A stretch of DNA of 21,668 nt from Sphingomonadaceae bacterium (GTDB lineage: Bacteria > Pseudomonadota > Alphaproteobacteria > Sphingomonadales > Sphingomonadaceae). The translations under genes and the position numbers were made by a program. Each line of letters starts with the position of its first letter. Within the stretch, counting starts at the first letter, position 1. The notes under the pieces are model-generated. The model had not been told where the DNA came from. It made no database searches and saw only the letters and a list, made by a program, of their open reading frames with translations. This document shows, one piece after another, positions 1 to 6,868 of the stretch. The DNA is taken from contig JAFAZM010000038.1 of NCBI GenBank assembly GCA_019239785.1, forward strand, positions 1 to 21,668. The letters run 5' to 3'.

Positions 1-2
1 CC

Positions 3-965
3 ACCGGCAGCCGCGTCCTCAACGGCACCTACGGCGGCCACAAGGCGTGCGAAGAGGCGCTGAAGGACTTCTATGCCATGGACCATGCCATGGTCTTTTC
101 GACCGGCTACCAGGCGAATCTCGGCGTCATTTCCACGATCGCCGGCAAAGAGGATTACATTATCCTCGACATCGACAGCCACGCCTCCATCTACGACGGC
201 TGCGCGATGGGCAATGCCGAGATCGTGCCCTTCCGCCACAATGACGTGACCGCGCTGGAGAAGCGCCTCGCCCGCATCCCCGCCGAGGCGGGCAAATTGG
301 TCGTGCTCGAGGGCGTCTATTCGATGCTCGGCGACATCGCGCCGCTGAAGGAGATGATCGCGGTCTCCAAGGCGGCCGGCGCGATGGTGCTGGTCGACGA
401 GGCCCATTCGATGGGCTTCATCGGCCCCAACGGCCGCGGCGTCGCCGAGGCGCAGGGCGTGATCGACGAGGTCGACTTCATCATCGGCACCTTCTCGAAG
501 AGCGTCGGCACGGTCGGCGGCTTCTGCGTCTCCAATCATCCCAAGTTCGAGATCCTGCGGCTGGTCTGCCGGCCCTACGTCTTCACCGCCTCGCTGCCGC
601 CGAGCGTCGTCGCCACCGCCGCGACCTCGATCCGCAAGCTGATGCATGCCTCGGCCAAACGCGACCATCTCTGGCAGAATTCGAAGCGGCTCCACGCCGG
701 CCTGAAGCAGCTCGGCTTCACGCTCGGCACCGAGGTGCCGCAATCGGCGATCATCGCGGTGATCATGCCGAACCTCGAAATGGGCGCGGCGATGTGGGAG
801 GCCCTGCTTGGCGAAGGCCTCTACGTGAACCTCGCCAGGCCGCCGGCGACGCCGGCGAACATGACCCTGCTGCGCTGCTCGCTCTGCGCCGAGCATAGCG
901 ACGAGGAGGTGGGGCAGATCCTGCGCATGTTCGAGAATGCCGGCCGCGCCACCGGCGTGATCTGA
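3..965 (+). CDS. spt: Serine palmitoyltransferase, 5'-truncated by window edge
   Basis: PLP-dependent alpha-oxoamine synthase that condenses L-serine with an acyl thioester to 3-ketosphinganine, the first committed step of sphingolipid synthesis in the cytosol. About 320 codons are visible. The family is about 420 residues in sphingomonads, so roughly the first 100 are missing. The visible part opens with the glycine-rich TGSRVLNGTYGGH segment. It contains VDEAHSMG (Asp and His that contact the PLP ring) and the Schiff-base lysine in GTFSKSVG, codon 498-500, which by the missing length would be near K265. The C-terminal half is complete to the TGA. It resembles the SPT of Sphingomonas more than KBL or AONS, judged from the segments around the lysine. 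A GC-rich hairpin follows about 50 bp downstream. The neighbours include a lipid kinase and a Tam41-like protein that could use its product. Confidence 0.92.
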   Translation, partial: TGSRVLNGTYGGHKACEEALKDFYAMDHAMVFSTGYQANLGVISTIAGKEDYIILDIDSHASIYDGCAMGNAEIVPFRHNDVTALEKRLARIPAEAGKLVVLEGVYSMLGDIAPLKEMIAVSKAAGAMVLVDEAHSMGFIGPNGRGVAEAQGVIDEVDFIIGTFSKSVGTVGGFCVSNHPKFEILRLVCRPYVFTASLPPSVVATAATSIRKLMHASAKRDHLWQNSKRLHAGLKQLGFTLGTEVPQSAIIAVIMPNLEMGAAMWEALLGEGLYVNLARPPATPANMTLLRCSLCAEHSDEEVGQILRMFENAGRATGVI

Positions 966-1015
966 GCCGGACCGCTCCGATTGGATCGGATCGGCGGCCG
1001 AGCCGTTATTGGCCC

Positions 1016-1044
1016 CGATTTCCGGGCCATTCGGCCCGGAATCG
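1016..1044 (+). terminator. GC-rich hairpin downstream of spt
   Basis: The arms CGATTTCCGGGCC and GGCCCGGAATCG pair over about 12 bp with one bulged T and an ATTC loop. The hairpin lies between the spt stop and the start of the kinase gene. No T-run follows, so it is not a classical intrinsic terminator. It could stabilise the 3' end of the spt message or pause polymerase. A smaller 6-bp hairpin (TCCGAT/ATCGGA) lies just upstream at 976-990. Confidence 0.35.
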
Positions 1045-1155
1045 CTCCGGAAACGGGCGAAAACCATGGTCAAGTGCGCCGAAATGACCGGTCTGGGACG
1101 GCGGAAGCCCGCCTTTGCGCTTCCCACTCCCCCTTCGGTGCCGTAGTTTCCGCAT

Positions 1156-3168
1156 ATGGCGGAGGCGGCAACGGAGGCCGGAGCCGAGGGTAGTCCCTCG
1201 AGGTGGCGTGCATTGTGGGTCAGCGCGGGGGCGCTGCTCGCCACCCTCGCGCTCATCGCCCTGATCGTGGTGATCACCTGGTCGAACCGCGCCCGCGACG
1301 CGGCGATCGGCTGGGAGCGGCGCAGCGCCGAGATCACGATCCTCACCCGCAATATCGACGCGACCATCGCCCGCTCCGAGGCGGCGCTCGGCCGCTACGT
1401 GCTCGACGAAAGGCCGGCGACCGGCACCGCTTATTATACCGAATGGCGTTCGGCCGGCTGGCAGATCGGCCAGCTGGAGCGGCTGGTCCACGACGATCCC
1501 GCCCAGGCGCGCAGCGTCGGCACCCTCAAGATCCTCTACCAGCGGCGCGGCGCCGAGCTTTCCCCGGCCGCGACCGCCGCCGCCGCCCATCGCGGCACGG
1601 TCGGCATCCGCTTCCTCTACCAGGCAAGCTTCGCCTCGACCCTGCCCGCCCTTCGCGCCCAGCTCGAGGCGATCGCCGGGGCCGAGCGCGCCAATCTCGA
1701 CGCGCGCATGGCCGACACCCAGGGCCTCGTCACCCGCGCCGACCGCTATACCGGCTGGCTCGGCTGGCTCGCCGTGCTGATCGGCTTCGGCGCGCTCGGC
1801 CTCGCCCTGCTCGCCTGGCGCGCGTTCAACGAGGGCGTGTCGGCGCGGCGCGAGGCCGAGGCCCAGGCCTGGCGCGCGCTCGACCTCGAGCAGGCGGTGC
1901 AGGCCCGCACCCGCGAGCTGTCCGACGCCAATGCGGCGCTGAAGGCCGAGGCGGCCGAGCGCGCCCATGCCGAGGCGCAGCTCCGCCAGGTCCAGAAGAT
2001 GGAGGCGGTCGGCCAGCTCACCGGCGGCATCGCGCATGATTTCAACAATATGCTTGCGGTGGTCGTCGGCGGGCTGGACCTCGCCCGGCGCAAGCTGCAC
2101 GGCCCCCGCCGCGAGGTCGAGTTCCACCTCGACAATGCGATGGAGGGCGCCACCCGCGCCGCCGCCTTGACCCGCCGCCTGCTCGCCTTCGCCCGGGCCG
2201 AGCCGCTGCTGCCCGATGCGGTGGCCCCGGCGGAGCTGGTCGAAGGGATGCTGGAGCTGGTCGACCGGGCGATCGGCGAACGGATCACCGTCGTCACCCG
2301 CTTCGCCAGCCGCCCCTGGCACGTCTGGGCCGACCCGACCCAGCTCGAGAATTCGATCCTGAACCTCGCCGTCAACGCGCGCGATGCGATGGACGGCGCC
2401 GGCGAGATGAGCCTCCAGGTCGACAATGTCAGCCTGGCCGAGGCCGAGATCGCCGACTTGCCGGGCGGCGACTATGTCCGCATCCGTGTCGGCGACACCG
2501 GCAAGGGCATCGCGCCCGAGCATCTCCACCGCGTCTTCGAGCCCTTCTTCACGACCAAGGCGGTCGGCAAGGGCACCGGCCTCGGCCTCAGCCAGATCTT
2601 CGCCTTCGCCCGCCAGTCCGGCGGCGACGTCGAGATCGATTCCGAGCTCGGCCGCGGCACCAGGGTCTCGCTCTATCTGCCGCGCTCGGTGACCGCGGCG
2701 GAGGAGGCCGCGGCGCGCGTGGTCCCGGCCGGGGTCCGGCGCGGCGAGCCGCCGCCAAGCTTTCCCGGCGCCGCGATCCTGGTCGTCGAGGACGACCCCC
2801 GCGTCAGCCATTCGACCGTCTATCTGCTCGAGGAGCTCGGCTATCGCCCGCAGGCGGTCTCCAGCGGGCGCGAGGCGCTGGAGCTGCTCGACCGCAACCC
2901 CGACTTCGTGATGGTCCTGACCGACGTGATGATGCCCGAGATGACCGGGACCGAGTTGGCGGCCGAGGTGGCCCGCCGCCATCCGGAAATGGCGCTGCTG
3001 TTCGTCACCGGCTATGTCGGCGAGGCGGGCGATGCCGGCGACCTGGCCGGCCGCGCGATCCTGAGAAAGCCCTATACCGCCGAGGCGCTCGCCGCGGCGG
3101 TGGGGACGGCCCTGGCCGGGCGGCTCAGCGGATCGCGCCGCGCAGCAACAGACGAGGCAGCAGAATGA
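1156..3168 (+). CDS. Membrane hybrid histidine kinase with C-terminal receiver
   Basis: A 670-residue sensor kinase. A first membrane helix lies at about residues 20-42 and a second at about 197-221. The segment of about 150 residues between them is probably periplasmic, helical and CHASE3-like. A coiled-coil linker rich in Glu, Ala and Arg leads to the dimerisation domain with the phospho-acceptor His294 in GGIAHDFNNML. The ATPase domain shows the N box (NLAVNARDAM), G1 (DTGKGI), an F box (FEPFFTTK) and G2 (GTGLGL). A receiver domain follows with acidic residues EDD, phospho-acceptor Asp590 in LTDVMMPEM, and the lysine in LRKPYT. No DNA-binding output is fused, so signal probably passes to a separate partner not seen here. 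The start is the first ATG of the frame that gives a membrane anchor, but no strong ribosome site precedes it. The signal is unknown. Confidence 0.9.
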   Translation: MAEAATEAGAEGSPSRWRALWVSAGALLATLALIALIVVITWSNRARDAAIGWERRSAEITILTRNIDATIARSEAALGRYVLDERPATGTAYYTEWRSAGWQIGQLERLVHDDPAQARSVGTLKILYQRRGAELSPAATAAAAHRGTVGIRFLYQASFASTLPALRAQLEAIAGAERANLDARMADTQGLVTRADRYTGWLGWLAVLIGFGALGLALLAWRAFNEGVSARREAEAQAWRALDLEQAVQARTRELSDANAALKAEAAERAHAEAQLRQVQKMEAVGQLTGGIAHDFNNMLAVVVGGLDLARRKLHGPRREVEFHLDNAMEGATRAAALTRRLLAFARAEPLLPDAVAPAELVEGMLELVDRAIGERITVVTRFASRPWHVWADPTQLENSILNLAVNARDAMDGAGEMSLQVDNVSLAEAEIADLPGGDYVRIRVGDTGKGIAPEHLHRVFEPFFTTKAVGKGTGLGLSQIFAFARQSGGDVEIDSELGRGTRVSLYLPRSVTAAEEAAARVVPAGVRRGEPPPSFPGAAILVVEDDPRVSHSTVYLLEELGYRPQAVSSGREALELLDRNPDFVMVLTDVMMPEMTGTELAAEVARRHPEMALLFVTGYVGEAGDAGDLAGRAILRKPYTAEALAAAVGTALAGRLSGSRRAATDEAAE

Positions 3169-3997
3169 GCGCGCCAAGGATTTGCCAGCGCCTCTGCCAA
3201 GGCCGCACGACGATCGTCGTGCCGGCGTGCCGGTTGATCTTCCAGGCGAGATAGTCGGCGCCGCCGGCGAAGGTCGTCGCCGCCTTGGCGAGCCGCGCGA
3301 TCGACAGCAGCTTCCCGCGCCGCCGGAAGCGCCGCCATGCCTGCGCCGCCCGCGGCGCCGGCGCGAGGCCGGGCAAGGCCGCCGCGGCGAAGCGGCGGTA
3401 GCGCTCCGGCTCGATGTCGACGATCGATTGCGAACGGCCCTGCCGCTCGGCCCGAAGCTCGCTTGCATAGGTCAGGGCGAAGCCGGTCCGCCAGAGATCG
3501 AGCGCGTCGGCACCCGGCGCGGCCATCGGCAGCGCGTAGGAAAGCAGGGTCGGCGCCGCCCGCGCCACCGCCGCCGTCGCCGCCTCGCGCGCCGCCTCGT
3601 CCGCGGCCCAGACCAGCCGCGACGGCTGGGCGAAGCGCGCCCAGACCGAGACGTCGCCCGCCTCCGGGCCGTTGAGCCGCGCGAAATCCGCCTCGCTCAG
3701 CACCGCATATTTGGCCGCCAGCCCTTCATGGGCGAAGGGGAAGACGTTGGGCGGCAGCATCTCGTTGGCGACGGTCAGCCAGATGCCCGGATAGGCGTCG
3801 CGATAGTCGGAGACGATCAGGTAGAAATCGAGCATCAGCCCGTCGAGCTCGCTTTGCCTGAGGCAGGAGCCGTAGAACAGGACCGCCCGCGCCGATCCGG
3901 GATAGAGCGCAGCGATCGCCGCCGCCATCGCCGACGCGCGCGGATCGACCGGCTGCGCCAGCTCCTCTCGCACCAGATCCGGCAGCCGCTCCGCCAT
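3125..3997 (-). CDS. Tam41/Mmp37-like putative lipid cytidylyltransferase
   Basis: A 290-residue protein resembling the mitochondrial CDP-diacylglycerol synthase Tam41, which uses CTP and phosphatidic acid. A nucleotidyltransferase signature FYGSCLRQ (residues 41-48) is followed by a hydrophobic strand MLDFYLIVSD with Asp57. Next comes FAHEGLAAKYAVLS (about 88-101), matching the Tam41 pattern in which a conserved lysine precedes a Tyr-Gly/Ala-Val strand. Later parts align in order with Tam41: an interrupted helical domain, then the C-terminal region (about 225-265) with a small-residue KAATTFAGG stretch before a basic helix. The final 20 residues are hydrophobic and basic and could touch membrane. 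The gene converges on the histidine kinase with a 44-bp overlap. Its substrate is inferred. With spt and a lipid kinase nearby, phosphatidate or ceramide-1-phosphate are both possible. The family call rests on motif reading only. Confidence 0.68.
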   Translation of the reverse strand: MAERLPDLVREELAQPVDPRASAMAAAIAALYPGSARAVLFYGSCLRQSELDGLMLDFYLIVSDYRDAYPGIWLTVANEMLPPNVFPFAHEGLAAKYAVLSEADFARLNGPEAGDVSVWARFAQPSRLVWAADEAAREAATAAVARAAPTLLSYALPMAAPGADALDLWRTGFALTYASELRAERQGRSQSIVDIEPERYRRFAAAALPGLAPAPRAAQAWRRFRRRGKLLSIARLAKAATTFAGGADYLAWKINRHAGTTIVVRPWQRRWQILGALILLPRLLLRGAIR

Positions 3998-4040
3998 CGC
4001 CGAACCACTAGCGGCTATTAGGGAAGGAGGGCGACATTAG

Positions 4041-4140
4041 CCCCTCCCCTTCAGGGGAGGGGTTGGGGTGGGGCTTGTCAAAGGCAAAGGCGGTGCTTGA
4101 TACATCCCCCACCCCCATCCCCTCCCCTGAAGGGGAGGGG
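4041..4140. repeat. Paired palindromes forming one long inverted repeat
   Basis: Two 22-bp palindromes with 9-bp stems (CCCCTCCCC/GGGGAGGGG) occupy 4041-4062 and 4119-4140, with loops TTCA and TGAA. Each is flanked on the inner side by related GGGGTGGGG / CCCCCACCCC tracts, so the whole block is an imperfect inverted repeat with arms of about 33 nt and a spacer of about 35-40 nt. It sits between two - strand genes and may act as a REP-like element that stabilises or attenuates the transcript. The rest of the gap (4141-4223) shows nothing recognisable. Confidence 0.85.
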
Positions 4141-4223
4141 CGATACAGCGTGACCGCTGCTCTAGGGCATTGGCGGCCTGGATTGAATCGTTTTCGGGTG
4201 AACCGGACAGCTGCGAGCAGCGC

Positions 4224-4532
4224 TCAGCCCATCTCGGCGGCGAGCAGGGTGACGCCTTCATATCTGGGGTCGGCCGGGTCGAAGGCCGGCTCCAGCCGAA
4301 AGGCCTCGCTGTCGACGACTGCGGGCTCGTGCAGCCCGGACAGCTTGAACGTGCCAAGCTTGGTCTCGCGCGGCGGCCGGCCGTCGCGCTCAAGCGTGAC
4401 CGCGTCGACGTAGAGCTCGTCGTGCCTGGTGTAGAGGATGTGGGGCGCCAGCCGGACCGGGGCGCGGTTGTATACGGCGTGGAGGCAGCGGCGCCGGGCG
4501 ATCGCCTCCAATACGATCCTACTCGAACTCAT
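4224..4532 (-). CDS. Short WYL-like domain protein
   Basis: A 102-residue protein of unknown role. The core reads as one strand-rich unit: ARRRCLHAVYNRAPVRLAPH, then ELYVDAVTLERDG, then LGTFKLSGLHE. This follows the layout of the WYL domain, with ELYVDA in the place of the WYL signature, and the C-terminal FKL.GL segment matches the usual 'F.LDRI..L' end. No helix-turn-helix is attached, whereas most WYL proteins are transcription regulators with one. The start at ATG 4530-4532 (MSSSRIVLEAI) is preferred over an upstream in-frame ATG because the extra residues are Cys/Pro/Arg-rich and overlap the next gene. It lies 59 bp downstream of the GNAT gene. A ligand-binding or nucleotide-binding role is possible but unproven. 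Confidence 0.6.
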   Translation of the reverse strand: MSSSRIVLEAIARRRCLHAVYNRAPVRLAPHILYTRHDELYVDAVTLERDGRPPRETKLGTFKLSGLHEPAVVDSEAFRLEPAFDPADPRYEGVTLLAAEMG

Positions 4533-4591
4533 GGGGACGCGATTTGGACGAGCCTGCGGTCGGGCGCAAGGATTTTGTGCACCGCAGCATC

Positions 4592-5077
4592 TCAACTTGC
4601 GCCGAGTTGCTTCTCCATCGCGAAATTGTGGATCGGCACGCCCGCCAGCTCGAAATCGCGCCGCGCCAGCTCGGCGAAGCCCTGCTTGAGGAAGAAGCGG
4701 CGGGCCGGCTCGCTCGCCTCGACATGGAGCCGCTCGATCCCCAGCGCCCGCGCCTCGGCCTCCAGCGCCTTGTAGAGCAAGGCCGTGATGCCCGTGCCGG
4801 CCGCGTCGGGGCGGCAGAAGAGGTGGTCGATATGGCCGTCCGGCTCGAGGTCGCCATAAGCGAGCGGCGCGTCCTCGGCGTCGGCGGCGACGAGCAGGAT
4901 GCGGCCGTCCGCCGCCCGCGCTTCGAAGCGGGCGGGATCGGGCACGCCGGGCGCCCAGGCCTGCACCTGCGCCTCCGAATAATACAGCCGGGCGATGCCG
5001 TGGACGGCGGCGTGGAACAGAGCGGCGAGCGCGGGCGCGTCCGCCGGCTGGAACGGGCGGATCGTGACGGGCGGCAT
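4592..5077 (-). CDS. GNAT-family N-acetyltransferase
   Basis: A 161-residue cytosolic acetyltransferase of the GCN5-related type, using acetyl-CoA on an amine substrate that cannot be read from sequence. The N-terminal VTIRPFQPADAPALAALFHAA is the usual first strand and helix. The central strand GHIDHLFCRPDAAGTGIT contains the acetyl-CoA pyrophosphate loop (A-G-T-G), followed by a helix (ALLYKALEAEARALG). The closing IERLHVEASEPARRFFLKQGF is the typical motif B region with the family's Phe-x-x-x-x-Gly-Phe ending. It begins only 13 bp after the stop of the lipid kinase gene, so the two are probably co-transcribed. Whether it modifies a lipid, a protein or a small molecule is unknown. Confidence 0.85.
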   Translation of the reverse strand: MPPVTIRPFQPADAPALAALFHAAVHGIARLYYSEAQVQAWAPGVPDPARFEARAADGRILLVAADAEDAPLAYGDLEPDGHIDHLFCRPDAAGTGITALLYKALEAEARALGIERLHVEASEPARRFFLKQGFAELARRDFELAGVPIHNFAMEKQLGAS

Positions 5078-5090
5078 CGACCCTGGTCTC

Positions 5091-6074
5091 CTAGGCCGCC
5101 AGCCTCAGGAAAGGCACCGGCGCGGTCGGGCGGAGCACGATCGCGCCGCCGTTGCGGGCCTCGAACATCTCGCCGTCGAGGATGATGTTGGAACGGTGAC
5201 CCTCGATCCGGATCTCGTCGCCGCGCTCGAGATGGACGCCGCGCAGCCGGTTGCGGCCGAGCCGGCCGCGGATGCCGGCGAAGAGCGCGCGCAGGATCGA
5301 GATCAAATTCCGCTCGATGACCAGCAACTGCATCGAGCCGACGCCGCCGCGGCCGACCGCCATCGTGCCGTTGAACAGCAGCCGCTCCAGCGTCGTCACC
5401 ATCACGACCGCGAAGCGGCCCTGCATCTCGCCGCTCTTGGTCACCGTCACCTTCAGCGGCGCCCATTCGGCGGGCAGCGCGCGCGACGGCCGGCCGACGA
5501 TCACCGAGATCATGCCCATGATGAAGGTCACGAAATGGGCCGCCCAATTGGGCAGGCCGAGCGGATAGATCTTGTTGCGGCAATAGAGGATGGAATCGGC
5601 GAGCGCGGCGCCGCCGAGGAACATGCCGAGCACCGGCCGGCCATTGCCCTCGTCCTGGTCGCCGCCGGTCAGCGAGATCAATTCGCGCGAGACGATGTGC
5701 GGCATCATGTCGGTGCGGACGAGGTCGAGCACCCGCTCCAGCGCCTCGATCGGATCGCCCTCGGCGCCGAGATCGTGGGCGATGAGGTTGGTCTTGCCGT
5801 TGGGCAGGACCGCCACCGGCGGCGGGTTCCCGCCGAAATGGCCGCCATGATAGAGCTCGGTCAATGCCGCCTGCACGGTGCCGTCGCCGCCGTTGATGAC
5901 GAGCACCTTGGGCCGCACCCGCGCGATCGTCTTCAGCGCGCAGGCGATCTGGCTGACCTTCTCCACCTCATAGTGGAAGATGTCCTGATGCCGATCGCAA
6001 TACTCCCTCACCTGCGGCAGCAGGGCCTGGTTCCCGGTGGAACGCGGATTGGAGAGAAGCGCGATCGACGTCAT
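5091..6074 (-). CDS. DAGK/LCB5-family lipid kinase, candidate ceramide kinase
   Basis: A 327-residue kinase with the diacylglycerol-kinase catalytic fold (sphingosine kinase/LCB5 group), transferring phosphate from ATP to a lipid hydroxyl at the inner membrane. The N-terminal IALLSNPRSTGN is the first nucleotide-binding strand, and VINGGDGTVQAAL (GGDGT at 62-66) is the diagnostic ATP-binding loop. The next loop, usually PxGTGN, reads PNGKTNLIAHDLG here. Near the C-terminus ILDGEMF supplies the conserved Asp-Gly-Glu. A related ceramide kinase, CpgB, is known from Caulobacter crescentus next to its spt cluster, so ceramide is a reasonable substrate given the spt gene in this window. Diacylglycerol or undecaprenol are alternatives. 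ATG 6072-6074 was chosen because it lies 4 bp after the stop of the DUF2141 gene, suggesting coupled translation. Confidence 0.8.
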   Translation of the reverse strand: MTSIALLSNPRSTGNQALLPQVREYCDRHQDIFHYEVEKVSQIACALKTIARVRPKVLVINGGDGTVQAALTELYHGGHFGGNPPPVAVLPNGKTNLIAHDLGAEGDPIEALERVLDLVRTDMMPHIVSRELISLTGGDQDEGNGRPVLGMFLGGAALADSILYCRNKIYPLGLPNWAAHFVTFIMGMISVIVGRPSRALPAEWAPLKVTVTKSGEMQGRFAVVMVTTLERLLFNGTMAVGRGGVGSMQLLVIERNLISILRALFAGIRGRLGRNRLRGVHLERGDEIRIEGHRSNIILDGEMFEARNGGAIVLRPTAPVPFLRLAA

Positions 6075-6078
6075 CCGC

Positions 6079-6579
6079 TCACCCGCCGACAGGATGGATC
6101 GAGAGGCCAAACCGATAATTGAGCACAACGTTCACACCGAGCACGCCCTGGCCGACATTGACCGCGACCTGGTCGAAGCTCGGCCGCAGATGAAGCAGCG
6201 AGATGCGCGGATTGTGCGAGAAGCCGGCGCCGTCGCTCCAGTCGCCACGGGCATTGTCGCCGTTGACGTCGTGGCGGACGCCGACCGCATAGCGGCCGGG
6301 ATGCGGCACCGCGATGCAGATCCGCATCGGCCCGCCCGGCGTGACCGGCAGGTTGATCTTGCGCACGGTGGCGCCGCGCTGAAGGAAGGTGGCCGGATTG
6401 TCGTAGAGCGCGACGCGGACGTTGCCGGTGCGCTGGTTGAAGCCGAGCACGTTGACGAGGATCGAAGGATGGCCGGCGCGGCAGACTGCGGCATCGGCGC
6501 CGAGCGGCGGCTGCGCGGCGGCAGGCGCGGCCGCGGCGATCGCCGCCGCCAAAATCCCCGCGCTCAGAAACTTCGACAT
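6079..6579 (-). CDS. Exported DUF2141 protein
   Basis: A 166-residue secreted protein. Residues 1-22 form a signal peptide (basic start, Ala/Ile-rich core, ending AAAQ). The mature part follows the DUF2141 pattern: NVRVALYDNPATFL, then a segment ending PGRYAVGVRHDVNGDNARG, then GFSHNPR and a final beta-rich part. The HDxNGDxxxD-like stretch may bind a cation or be a turn; this is not settled. A ribosome site AGGAG lies 9 bp before the ATG. The gene heads the - strand group and its stop is 4 bp from the start of the lipid kinase gene, so a shared role in envelope lipid handling is plausible. No enzymatic activity is known to me for the family. Confidence 0.78.
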   Translation of the reverse strand: MSKFLSAGILAAAIAAAAPAAAQPPLGADAAVCRAGHPSILVNVLGFNQRTGNVRVALYDNPATFLQRGATVRKINLPVTPGGPMRICIAVPHPGRYAVGVRHDVNGDNARGDWSDGAGFSHNPRISLLHLRPSFDQVAVNVGQGVLGVNVVLNYRFGLSIHPVGG

Positions 6580-6756
6580 CTTTACTCACTCCTGGGTTCG
6601 ACCCGCCCATGCGGACGGGATCGGCAAGGTTGTACCAAGCCCCCATGACGCTCCAGATCGTGCAGGCATGCGGCCAAAATGTGGTCGCGGCGCGTCGAAA
6701 CGGTGAGATGGGGGTGGAGGCGGATCGAACGCTCTCGCCCTTCCTTCCTTCTTTCT

Positions 6757-6778
6757 CCCTCTCCCTCGCGTGAGAGGG
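6757..6778. repeat. Hairpin in the DUF2141-lptF divergent gap
   Basis: CCCTCTC and GAGAGGG pair over 7 bp around an 8-nt loop, with pyrimidine-rich sequence on the left and purine-rich on the right. It is a degenerate relative of the CCCTCTCCCGC-type palindromes near the chromate operon. It lies between two divergent genes, so it is unlikely to be a terminator for either. Confidence 0.55.
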
Positions 6779-6808
6779 TTGAGTGGGGGAGACCACGGCG
6801 ATTTGGCG

Positions 6809-6837
6809 ATGACCTCCCGCGCGGCACCCTCTATAGG
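6809..6837 (+). promoter_or_regulatory. Candidate sigma-70-type promoter for lptF
   Basis: A -35-like ATGACC at 6809-6814 and a -10-like TATAGG at 6832-6837 are separated by 17 bp. Transcription would begin near 6844, giving a leader of about 25 nt to the lptF ATG at 6869. Match to consensus is partial and the call is tentative. Confidence 0.35.
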
Positions 6838-6868
6838 CCGCGAATGCGCCGGACCCGGTTCGCCTGAG

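Noticed and set aside
1006..3468. Very long - strand reading frame opposite the histidine kinase
   Set aside because: It is an antisense shadow of a recognised kinase in high-GC DNA. It has no domain signature and is full of Arg/Gly/Ala.
4063..4413. + strand frame across the inverted repeat
   Set aside because: It is built from repeat sequence and antisense of the WYL-like gene.
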